Of a stretch of DNA of 35,276 nucleotides, positions 1 to 7,330 are shown one piece after another; within the stretch, counting starts at the first letter, position 1, and each line of letters starts with the position of its first letter. The notes under the pieces are model-generated. The model was not told where the DNA came from, did no database searches, and was given only the letters and a program-made list of their open reading frames with translations. The position numbers and the translations under genes were made by a program. The DNA is from Flavobacterium sp. YO12. GTDB lineage: Bacteria > Bacteroidota > Bacteroidia > Flavobacteriales > Flavobacteriaceae. The DNA lies in NCBI RefSeq assembly GCF_004119495.1, contig NZ_NRQU01000049.1, positions 1 to 35,276 of the forward strand. The letters are read 5' to 3'.

Positions 1-23
1 TTTTGTGATATAAAGTTAGAAAA

Positions 24-55
24 AACTCTGAACCTTTGTAACTCTGAACCTTTGT
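24..55. repeat. Two tandem copies of a 16-bp unit
   Basis: The unit AACTCTGAACCTTTGT occurs at 24-39 and again, exactly and without a spacer, at 40-55, followed by a partial similar tail. It lies just beyond the 3' end of the peptidase gene. Short repeats of this flavour (CTGAACCTTTG-like) are, to my recollection, common between genes in Flavobacterium. No coding function is seen. Confidence 0.75.
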
Positions 56-73
56 GCCTTAAAAATAAGAACC

Positions 74-1090
74 TTATTTCTTATCAACTACAGGTCTATT
101 TTCTCTATTAGCTAAATCCCAAGCAACAACAAAAGCAAGTTTTGTTCTTTTAGTTAAAGCGTCGTATTCAATTTTTTCAGGATTGTCGTCTTTTCCGTGG
201 TAATCTTCGTGAACTCCGTTGAAGAAGAAAACAGAAGGAATACCATGTTTAGCAAAGTTATAATGATCAGAACGCTCGTAGAAATGATTTGGATCTTTTG
301 GATCATTGAATTTAAAATCTAAATCTACTTTAGTGTATTTTTCATTTTGAGATACTACAGCATTGTGTAAATCCGATGATAATCGATCAGCACCAATTAC
401 ATAAACATAATTGTTTGTTTTAGCATGTTCTACGTCACGACGACCAATCATATCAATATTGATATCGGCAACAGTATTGGCAAGTGGAAATAAAGGATTT
501 TCAGAGTAATAACGTGAACCATGTAAACCATGTTCTTCGCCAGTTACGTGAAGGAATAAAATTGAACGTTTTGGTCCGTGCCCTTGTTTTTTTGCTTTGG
601 CAAATGCCTTAGCCATTTCTATAACCGCAACAGTTCCAGAACCGTCATCATCGGCACCGTTATATATGTCTTCACCTTTAATGCCTACGTGGTCGTAATG
701 CGCTGAAATTACTAAAACTTCATTTGGTTTTTCAGATCCTTCAATATATGCCCAGATGTTTTCAGAGTCTGGTAAGTTTTCGTTACGTCTTGCATTTAGG
801 AAAGATGCAGGGATATGCTGGTAATAATCTTTTGCTCCTTTTGGGAATGAAACACCGCTTTTTTTGTATTGCTCAATCATATATAATCCAGCCTTTTTTT
901 GTCCGGGAGAACCCGTTTCTCGACCTTGCATTTCATCTGATGCAACAACATACAGCATTTTTTTTAGGTCTTTTTCAGAAATCGAGTTTAAGTATTTCGT
1001 TGGATCTGAGTTGTCTTTTGATGCAGCAGATTGGGTGTTTTTACACGAAAACGCTGAGGCAATTAATAATAAAACTACAATTTTTTTCAT
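74..1090 (-). CDS. M28 family zinc aminopeptidase, lipoprotein
   Basis: 338 residues. The N-terminus is a lipoprotein signal with the lipobox ending at Cys16 (SAFSC), so the mature protein should be membrane-anchored outside the cytoplasm. The M28 zinc-peptidase core follows: His131 in SAHYDHVG, Asp147 in GADDDGSG, Glu185/Glu186 in GEEHGLHGS, Asp213 in DMIGR and a late His298 in HEDYHG, matching the expected two-zinc ligand and general-base set of the family. It would release N-terminal amino acids from peptides. The start codon lies inside the end of the upstream DUF3667 gene (about 50 bp overlap), suggesting co-transcription. The exact peptide specificity cannot be told. Confidence 0.93.
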   Translation of the reverse strand: MKKIVVLLLIASAFSCKNTQSAASKDNSDPTKYLNSISEKDLKKMLYVVASDEMQGRETGSPGQKKAGLYMIEQYKKSGVSFPKGAKDYYQHIPASFLNARRNENLPDSENIWAYIEGSEKPNEVLVISAHYDHVGIKGEDIYNGADDDGSGTVAVIEMAKAFAKAKKQGHGPKRSILFLHVTGEEHGLHGSRYYSENPLFPLANTVADINIDMIGRRDVEHAKTNNYVYVIGADRLSSDLHNAVVSQNEKYTKVDLDFKFNDPKDPNHFYERSDHYNFAKHGIPSVFFFNGVHEDYHGKDDNPEKIEYDALTKRTKLAFVVAWDLANRENRPVVDKK

Positions 1091-2162
1091 TTGGTATTAG
1101 TGTAAATTGATAAATGTGTAAAAAGCAAAAGCAATTAGTAAAAATAGAATAAAAAAATGAATTTATGAAAAATAATACTACGCTTTTGGTAAAGGATACA
1201 ATTCTCGATTCTCCGTAAAATCTATGATGCGCTGGGAAAAAATAATAAAACGCCCACATGACTCCTGCAAATGTGAAACAGTCAATTACGATAGAAAGAA
1301 AAGAATTGTTTATTGCGTTTCCTATTTTTCCAACGGAGAAAAGTACTAGAAAAATCAGTAGTAAAAACGAAAAATAATGCAGCGTAAATATACCATGGTC
1401 AAAATAGTACCAACGCTTTTTATTATGAAAGATCCATAAAAAGAAAGCGAAAAATGGCATGATAATAAACAAAACTTTGGGTAAGTTATGTATAAAAGAC
1501 TCTATGAATTTATTGAAAAGTTCTTGATTCGTATTTTTATCCTTTATGATTTGTATTTTTCTGTTTATCCAATAACTAAAATCAGAAAGTTTCTCGGATT
1601 TTGAACCATATTTTTGAATGGAGTCGATTTGTTTAACAGATTTGTATCCTAAATTGATAAGACTATCGTCACTTGATTTTGGATTGTCCAGCATATTCTG
1701 AATCGCTTTTTTGTCTTCTGGTGATACTGATTCAGAATTTAATAAGGCTTTTACGTTTTCATTTTCTTTTAATGAATTTGTCTGCTTTGAAATTTCTTTT
1801 TGAACCTTTTCTGTTTTTACAGATTCGCTTGTGTCTTCTTCTACATGAATAGGAAACATAGCTATTAACAGAAAGGTTATAAAACTTATAAAAATATAAA
1901 GTCTTACCGGAGCCAAATAGGATAATCGTTTTCCTGAAAGATATTCTTTAGTTAAAGTTGAAGGTTTTAAAAGAAGGTTTTTTATTGTTTTCCAAAATGC
2001 ATTTTCATAGTGTGTTAGATCTTCAATGAAATGAATAAATAAATGATGAAAAGTTTTACGGGAATCACTGTTTTCTTGTCCGCAGTTAGGACAGAACTTT
2101 TGTTCAACAACATGTCTGCAGTTCAAGCAGGTTTTGTCTTCTCTAATTTTGTTGTGTGACAT
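1041..2162 (-). CDS. DUF3667 membrane protein with N-terminal zinc ribbon
   Basis: 373 residues. Two CxxC pairs (Cys12/Cys15 and Cys24/Cys27, in CLNC and CPNC) form a small zinc ribbon. A conserved stretch ending in LSYLAPVRLYIF leads into the first hydrophobic segment at about 85-105. A polar, charged middle (about 110-200) follows, then several more membrane segments from about 225 to the end. This is the pattern of DUF3667, a Bacteroidota inner-membrane family of unknown role. The last 50 bp overlap the following peptidase gene in another frame, so the C-terminal tail may be a read-through extension. No function is assigned. Confidence 0.85.
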   Translation of the reverse strand: MSHNKIREDKTCLNCRHVVEQKFCPNCGQENSDSRKTFHHLFIHFIEDLTHYENAFWKTIKNLLLKPSTLTKEYLSGKRLSYLAPVRLYIFISFITFLLIAMFPIHVEEDTSESVKTEKVQKEISKQTNSLKENENVKALLNSESVSPEDKKAIQNMLDNPKSSDDSLINLGYKSVKQIDSIQKYGSKSEKLSDFSYWINRKIQIIKDKNTNQELFNKFIESFIHNLPKVLFIIMPFFAFFLWIFHNKKRWYYFDHGIFTLHYFSFLLLIFLVLFSVGKIGNAINNSFLSIVIDCFTFAGVMWAFYYFFPAHHRFYGESRIVSFTKSVVLFFINSFFYSIFTNCFCFLHIYQFTLIPNEKNCSFIINCLSVFV

Positions 2163-2211
2163 TGGTGTATTAATTGTTTTGATTTTGGTTTTTTGATTGG
2201 TATTTTAAGAT

Positions 2212-2985
2212 TTACTTTTTAAGCACTTCATTTAGAAAAAGCTGTAAATGCTCAAACGCTCTTTTTGCCGCAACGGGATTATAAGCAGCACCTTTTGAAT
2301 TATCATTTCCAGCTTCAGGATTTGTAAACGAGTGTACCGAATTTGCATAATAAATCATCTGCCAATCGGCTTTAGAATCACGCATTTCCTGCTGAAATGA
2401 TGCCACTTCATCTTTTGATACAAACGGATCATCAGCACCATGACAAATAAGAACTTTAGTAGTAATTGGTTCGGTTTTTCTAGAAGCATCTTTTCCTAAA
2501 CCTCCATGAAACGAAGCAACACCTTTAAGTTTTAAACCTCCGCGAGCGGCTTCTAAAACTCCTGTTCCTCCAAAACAATACCCAATAGCGGCAATATTGT
2601 CTTGGTTTGCGCCTAATTTTATTAATTCATAAAGTGCAATATCAATTCTTTTTTGGTATACTTCATAATTTGTTTTATAATAACCGGCTTGTTTTCCAGC
2701 TTCAGAAGTGTTTTTAGGAACATTTCCTTCGCCATAAATATCAGCTATAAAAACATTATAGCCCAGTTTGGCTAAATTTTCGGCAATTCCTTTAGAAGCA
2801 GAATCAATTCCAAGCCATGCTGGAAGCAATAAAATGCTTGGGTTTTCGATACTTTTTTTAGCCGCTTTTATATATAAGCCATTTAAAACCTGCTTGCCGT
2901 CAGAATATTTTATTGGTTTCAATTGTGCATTCATTAGAGTAGTATTTAGTAAAATTCCTAAAACAAATAGCTGTATGATTTTCAT
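2212..2985 (-). CDS. Dienelactone hydrolase family protein, exported
   Basis: 257 residues with an N-terminal signal peptide (about 1-20, ending LMNAQ). The alpha/beta-hydrolase core shows the DLH nucleophile elbow GYCFGG with Cys137 in place of the usual Ser, a probable acid Asp186 in CHGADDPF, and His218 in SVHSF. DLH proteins hydrolyse lactones or esters. The presence of a signal peptide points to a periplasmic broad-range esterase rather than an aromatic-degradation enzyme. It sits on the same strand between DUF3667 and the acylase, and a terminator separates it from the acylase. The substrate is unknown. Confidence 0.9.
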   Translation of the reverse strand: MKIIQLFVLGILLNTTLMNAQLKPIKYSDGKQVLNGLYIKAAKKSIENPSILLLPAWLGIDSASKGIAENLAKLGYNVFIADIYGEGNVPKNTSEAGKQAGYYKTNYEVYQKRIDIALYELIKLGANQDNIAAIGYCFGGTGVLEAARGGLKLKGVASFHGGLGKDASRKTEPITTKVLICHGADDPFVSKDEVASFQQEMRDSKADWQMIYYANSVHSFTNPEAGNDNSKGAAYNPVAAKRAFEHLQLFLNEVLKK

Positions 2986-3025
2986 AAAATGATATTTTTA
3001 AGACAAATATGAGGAATATTACAAT

Positions 3026-3058
3026 AAAAAAAAACCTCAAAAGACATTTCTTCTGAGG
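3026..3058 (-). terminator. Rho-independent terminator after the acylase gene
   Basis: Read on the minus strand, a 9-bp stem (CCTCAGAAG with CTTTTGAGG, one G-T wobble, six-base loop) is followed directly by nine T residues. It lies 29 bp beyond the acylase stop codon and ends that transcription unit before the dienelactone hydrolase gene. Confidence 0.88.
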
Positions 3059-3086
3059 TTTGTTTATTTAAAGCAGACTTTAGAGA

Positions 3087-5288
3087 TTATTCTCCTGGAT
3101 GATAAGTACGTTCTGCATTTTTTTCGACGTCCTCTTTATAAAATAAAACATCTTTAAATTGTCCATTTTGATACATTTGGGCTTGATCAAAAAAATGTTT
3201 TGAGTTTATGTCACCGCTATTTCCTCCTGCTAATAAAGATTTCGCTTTTATCTTTGATCCAAATTCAACCACGCAGACAAAACTATTGCCATTGTAACCG
3301 TAACGTTTTTTAGAACCATTTTGGTAACTGCTTTTAAAAGAAGGAAGACTTCCCCAAGAACCGGGGCCATAAGCAATTGGTAAACTTGGTTTCGAATCGT
3401 CGTATTTTAAATTAATATCACCATTAGAACGTTGAAAACGATTAATTTCTCCCCACGGAATCTGCCATGTTCCCCATTTTGCTTTTAGATCTTTTACTAC
3501 TGCCTGCAATTGTGGAACTAATTGGTCTGCAGTCGCATTTTTAGCAAATTTTTTAGTGTTTTCTACCTGATCAGTTTCTCCTTCATTAACATAAGCTTTT
3601 TGAATGATAGGATCTAGTTTGTATGCCCATTCGACTGCTAGAGTTGTTGCTATAGAATTTTCTTTGGCATAATAATCCCAGTTTTTTAAAATAGAGATTG
3701 GTTCAGCAAGTTCAATGTAGGCTGCATCAGTTGGTTTTATATTTTTTTCGAAAACTTCTGTTAAAGCAGGAATTAAGATTTCAAAAATAGATAGTTTAGA
3801 ATCGTAACCGTCTGTAATAACTTCGTCTAAAGTGTATTTTTTGTCTTGGCTAAAAATACGAACAGCATTTATTCCCCTAAAATTTTCTCCATCAGGAGCC
3901 ATATAGGCAGGGTAGTCTTCTTTTTTTGGACTGTTAGTTCCTGCAGCGGTGTATGGTGTTGAGTTACAGTTTTGAAGCCAGCCATTTGTTGGATTATACA
4001 AATGAACTGTTTCATTCACGTCGTGCAGTCCTTTCCATTGTGTCGCAGAAATCGATCCGTCAACTACTTTTGACCAATTGAGTTTTTTATCTCTTACCGG
4101 AATAAAGTTTCCATGCCAATAAGCAATATTTCCTTTACTGTCCGCATAAACAGTATTGTTGGAAGTATTGGCTTTCAAATCCATTGCTTTTTTATAGTCG
4201 TTAAAATCTGTTGATTTAGTTCTAACCCAGCTTTGAATTAAACTATTCATTGAGCGGTTATTAGATTTTAAACTTATCCATTTTCCGTCTCGTTTAGCCA
4301 TTATTGGACCATTATTGGTAAAATAAGTTTTAAATGTTTTAGGAACTAGTTTTCCATCCTCTAAATACTTAATGGTGATTTCTTTCTCAATTACAGGAAT
4401 TAATTTTTTGTCGTATTCGTAGAACAGTTTATTTTTTTTCAAAATAATTTTTTCCGCATACATATCGGCAACATCTACATTTGAAGAAGTGTGCATCCAG
4501 CCGCAGTTTTCATTAAATCCTTGATAGATAAAAAATTGCCCCCAGGTCACGGCGCCATAAGCATTTAAACCTTCTTCACTCGAAACTTGTACTTCGGGTC
4601 TAAAATAAAAAGTAGTATGAGGATTAATATAAAGAATAGCATTTCCAGAAGCCGTTTTTGAAGGAGCAAAGGCAAATCCATTTGAACCAGTCTGTACATT
4701 TTTTTCTCTTTCTACGTAGGCTGTTTTTTCATTACTGCCCGAGTAAAAAGCTTTTAATTCTCCTACTGAAAGATCGGCTGTACTAATTGCACCAATACTG
4801 CCATCTGTCCAAAGTAAAGGAAACCAAGGCTCGAAATGAGTTAGTAAAAGAGGTTTTACTTCAGGATGTTTGTATAAGTAAAAATTGATTCCATCAGCAT
4901 AACTATCCAATAGTTTTTTGAGCCATGGAGCGGCATTTTTATAATCGGTTTTAGCTTCGTTAATATCTATTAAAAGTTTTATTTCTAAATCATTATATAA
5001 AACAGATTGTCCTTTTATTTCAGAAAGACGACCTAGTTTTTCGATATAATTCATCTCAACACGTTTAAAGTCATCTTCGCATTGTGCATACATTAAACCA
5101 AAAACAGTCGCAGCATCCGTTTTTCCATAAATATGAGGAATTCCCCAATTATCACGAATTATGGTTACTTTTTGTGCCGTTTCCTGTAATTTTGCAATGT
5201 CTTTTTTACTTAGATTTTGAGAAAAAACAAACATAGAAAAGCAGCAAAAAAGAAGTGTTGTTTGTAACAATTTAGCAGAATAAATCAT
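3087..5288 (-). CDS. Penicillin acylase (penicillin amidase) family hydrolase, exported
   Basis: 733 residues from the chosen start. I prefer the ATG at 5288 because a signal peptide begins exactly there (MIYSAKLLQTTLLFCCFSMF, then VFSQ) and it falls 10 bp after the Lrp stop. An in-frame ATG at 5327 would place a charged, Cys-containing tail before the signal and overlap the Lrp gene. Ntn-hydrolase features: an alpha-chain segment with IRDNWGIPHIYG, then GSNGFAFAPSKTASG, where Ser202 is the likely autocatalytic nucleophile opening the beta chain, followed by NPH (His224). Members cleave amide bonds of penicillins, acyl-homoserine lactones or other N-acyl compounds in the periplasm. The substrate cannot be read from sequence. 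It is probably co-transcribed with the Lrp-type regulator. Confidence 0.9.
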   Translation of the reverse strand: MIYSAKLLQTTLLFCCFSMFVFSQNLSKKDIAKLQETAQKVTIIRDNWGIPHIYGKTDAATVFGLMYAQCEDDFKRVEMNYIEKLGRLSEIKGQSVLYNDLEIKLLIDINEAKTDYKNAAPWLKKLLDSYADGINFYLYKHPEVKPLLLTHFEPWFPLLWTDGSIGAISTADLSVGELKAFYSGSNEKTAYVEREKNVQTGSNGFAFAPSKTASGNAILYINPHTTFYFRPEVQVSSEEGLNAYGAVTWGQFFIYQGFNENCGWMHTSSNVDVADMYAEKIILKKNKLFYEYDKKLIPVIEKEITIKYLEDGKLVPKTFKTYFTNNGPIMAKRDGKWISLKSNNRSMNSLIQSWVRTKSTDFNDYKKAMDLKANTSNNTVYADSKGNIAYWHGNFIPVRDKKLNWSKVVDGSISATQWKGLHDVNETVHLYNPTNGWLQNCNSTPYTAAGTNSPKKEDYPAYMAPDGENFRGINAVRIFSQDKKYTLDEVITDGYDSKLSIFEILIPALTEVFEKNIKPTDAAYIELAEPISILKNWDYYAKENSIATTLAVEWAYKLDPIIQKAYVNEGETDQVENTKKFAKNATADQLVPQLQAVVKDLKAKWGTWQIPWGEINRFQRSNGDINLKYDDSKPSLPIAYGPGSWGSLPSFKSSYQNGSKKRYGYNGNSFVCVVEFGSKIKAKSLLAGGNSGDINSKHFFDQAQMYQNGQFKDVLFYKEDVEKNAERTYHPGE

Positions 5289-5298
5289 ATTGTTTTTT

Positions 5299-5751
5299 TT
5301 ACAAGGATACATTTCGTTTAAAGGCACATCCTAATTCAACCATCGAGTCTGTTTTTGCAATTCCAGGGATATTATCGATTTTTTCGTATAATATTTTTCG
5401 CATATGCTCGTGGTTTTTTGCCGTAATCTTAAGGTAAAGCGTAAAAGATCCAGTTACAAAATAACATTCTGTGATCTCTGGAATTGCTTTTAAGGCTTCA
5501 ATAATTCTTTCCGAGTCAGAATCTTTATTGAGTGTAATTCCGGTAAAGGAAGCCCAGTCATAGCCAATTTGCTTTTCATTTAAAATAGGTTTGATGCCTG
5601 CAATTATGCCTTGTTCAAATAAACGATTAATACGTTGATGCACCATTGTATTCGAAATCTTCAAATTAGAAGCAATTGTCGAATAAGCTATTCTGCCATC
5701 TTTTTCTAATTCTTTGATAATTTTTACGTCAAACTCATCTAAAATATCCAT
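5299..5751 (-). CDS. Lrp/AsnC family transcriptional regulator
   Basis: 150 residues, the usual length of the family. The N-terminal winged helix-turn-helix (about 4-55) contains the typical LDEFDVKIIKELEKDGR and the recognition region SNTMVHQRINRLFEQGII. The C-terminal half is the RAM ligand-binding/oligomer domain with GSFTLYLKI. Such proteins respond to amino acids. It is divergent from rocD, 194 bp away, and 10 bp upstream of the acylase gene, so it is a natural candidate to control ornithine/arginine catabolism and the acylase. That target assignment is inference from position. Confidence 0.93.
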   Translation of the reverse strand: MDILDEFDVKIIKELEKDGRIAYSTIASNLKISNTMVHQRINRLFEQGIIAGIKPILNEKQIGYDWASFTGITLNKDSDSERIIEALKAIPEITECYFVTGSFTLYLKITAKNHEHMRKILYEKIDNIPGIAKTDSMVELGCAFKRNVSL

Positions 5752-5890
5752 GCGAAAATTTTTATTTTCTGTAAAGATAAAAATAAGTCTGATTTGTCTG
5801 GGTAATTATAAAAACAAAATGACTTAATATGTGTTTTAAAATTAATGTTTTGGTTTTTTAAAAGCTATTTTTAAGTTAAATTGTCTTGTT

Positions 5891-5923
5891 TTTGATTTAA
5901 AATAAATAATTTTTATACTTTTG
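5891..5923 (+). promoter_or_regulatory. Probable rocD promoter (Bacteroidota type)
   Basis: TACTTTTG at 5916-5923 matches the Bacteroidota -7 consensus TAnnTTTG exactly. TTTG at 5891-5894 can serve as the -33 element, 21 bp upstream, slightly longer than the usual spacing. The rocD ATG is 23 bp downstream of the -7 box. Confidence 0.65.
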
Positions 5924-5945
5924 CAGAAGTAAAAAAGAAATTATC

Positions 5946-7196
5946 ATGGCAAATACTCAAGAAATACTTTCGGCAAAATCTGAGATTTTAATCGAGAAAG
6001 AGAATAAATACGGAGCTCACAATTACCATCCGCTTCCTGTGGTTTTAGAAAAGGGAGAAGGCGTTTATGTATGGGATGTTGACGGGAAAAAGTATTATGA
6101 TTTTTTATCGGCATATTCAGCAGTAAATCAAGGGCATTGTCATCCTAAAATTGTGAAAGCAATGGTTGATCAAGCTCAAAAATTGACGCTTACTTCTCGT
6201 GCTTTTTACAATGATAAATTAGGAAACTACGAAGAATTTGTAACGAAGTATTTTGGTTTTGATAAAGTTTTACCAATGAATACAGGTGCAGAAGCTGTTG
6301 AAACCGCTCTTAAAGTATGTCGTAAATGGGCTTATGAAGTAAAAGGGATTCCAGAAAATCAAGCGCAGATCATTGTTTGCGAGAATAATTTTCACGGAAG
6401 AACAACTACAATTATTTCGTTTTCTAATGATGAATCGGCTCGTAAAAACTTTGGACCGTTTACAGATGGATTTATAAAAATTGAATATGATAATCTTGAA
6501 GCACTTGAAAAAGCTTTAGAATCATCAAAAACTATTGCAGGATTTTTAGTAGAGCCAATTCAAGGTGAAGCTGGTGTTTATGTACCGTCTGAAGGATATT
6601 TAGCAAAAGCAAAAGCACTGTGCGAAAAACATAATGTTTTATTTATTGCCGATGAGGTTCAAACAGGAATTGCGCGTACAGGAAAATTATTAGCGGTTCA
6701 CCATGAAAATGTACAGCCTGATATTTTGATTTTGGGTAAAGCCATTTCGGGCGGAGTTTATCCAGTTTCGGCTGTTTTATGTAATGACGAAATTATGAAT
6801 GTCATTAAACCGGGTCAGCATGGATCTACTTTTGGAGGAAATCCTGTTGCGGCGGCTGTTGCAATTGCAGCTTTGGAAGTTGTAAAAGAAGAAAATCTTG
6901 CTGAAAATGCAGAGCGTTTAGGTATTATTTTAAGAAAGGGATTAAACGAAATCGCTGAAAGAAATAATTTAATTACACTGGTTCGCGGTAAAGGACTTTT
7001 GAATGCTATTGTTATTAACTGCGATGAAGATTCTGATTTAGCTTGGCAGATTTGTCTAAAATTTAGAGATAACGGACTGCTTGCAAAACCAACTCATGGT
7101 AATAAAATTAGATTAGCACCACCTTTGGTAATGACAGAAACTCAAATACAAGAATGTCTGGTTATAATCGAAAAATCATTGAATGAATTTAAGTAA
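5946..7196 (+). CDS. rocD: Ornithine--oxo-acid aminotransferase
   Basis: 416 residues, full length for the enzyme. It is a fold-type I PLP aminotransferase of class III: GAEAVETALK (PLP phosphate region, about 114-123), the conserved Asp in IADEVQTG (Asp236) and the Schiff-base lysine Lys265 in LGKAISGGVYPVSAV. The motifs YGAHNYHPLP near the start and HGSTFGGNP match ornithine aminotransferases rather than acetylornithine or GABA enzymes. It converts ornithine and 2-oxoglutarate to glutamate-5-semialdehyde and glutamate in the cytoplasm. It is the only plus-strand gene in the window, with its own promoter and terminator, and faces an Lrp-type regulator. Confidence 0.95.
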   Translation: MANTQEILSAKSEILIEKENKYGAHNYHPLPVVLEKGEGVYVWDVDGKKYYDFLSAYSAVNQGHCHPKIVKAMVDQAQKLTLTSRAFYNDKLGNYEEFVTKYFGFDKVLPMNTGAEAVETALKVCRKWAYEVKGIPENQAQIIVCENNFHGRTTTIISFSNDESARKNFGPFTDGFIKIEYDNLEALEKALESSKTIAGFLVEPIQGEAGVYVPSEGYLAKAKALCEKHNVLFIADEVQTGIARTGKLLAVHHENVQPDILILGKAISGGVYPVSAVLCNDEIMNVIKPGQHGSTFGGNPVAAAVAIAALEVVKEENLAENAERLGIILRKGLNEIAERNNLITLVRGKGLLNAIVINCDEDSDLAWQICLKFRDNGLLAKPTHGNKIRLAPPLVMTETQIQECLVIIEKSLNEFK

Positions 7197-7221
7197 TTAA
7201 TTCAGCTTACTTTATTATATA

Positions 7222-7253
7222 AAAAGGCGATTGTTTAACTACAATCGCCTTTT
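7222..7253. terminator. Bidirectional terminator between rocD and the encapsulin operon
   Basis: A 13-bp perfect stem (AAAAGGCGATTGT with its complement, six-base loop) lies between two converging genes. On the plus strand it ends in CCTTTT after rocD. On the minus strand it ends in CCTTTTT after the cysteine desulfurase gene. It can therefore stop transcription from both sides. Confidence 0.85.
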
Positions 7254-7330
7254 GGTTATAATTACTTAAAATATCAAAAAAAGTAATTATCTCGTCGAAT
7301 AGATGCGTGAGACATTTACTCTTAATTATA

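Noticed and set aside
5289..5327. Upstream ATG starts for the acylase at 5327 or 5312
   Set aside because: They add a polar tail before a good signal peptide and overlap the Lrp gene; the ATG at 5288 fits both the signal peptide and the operon spacing.
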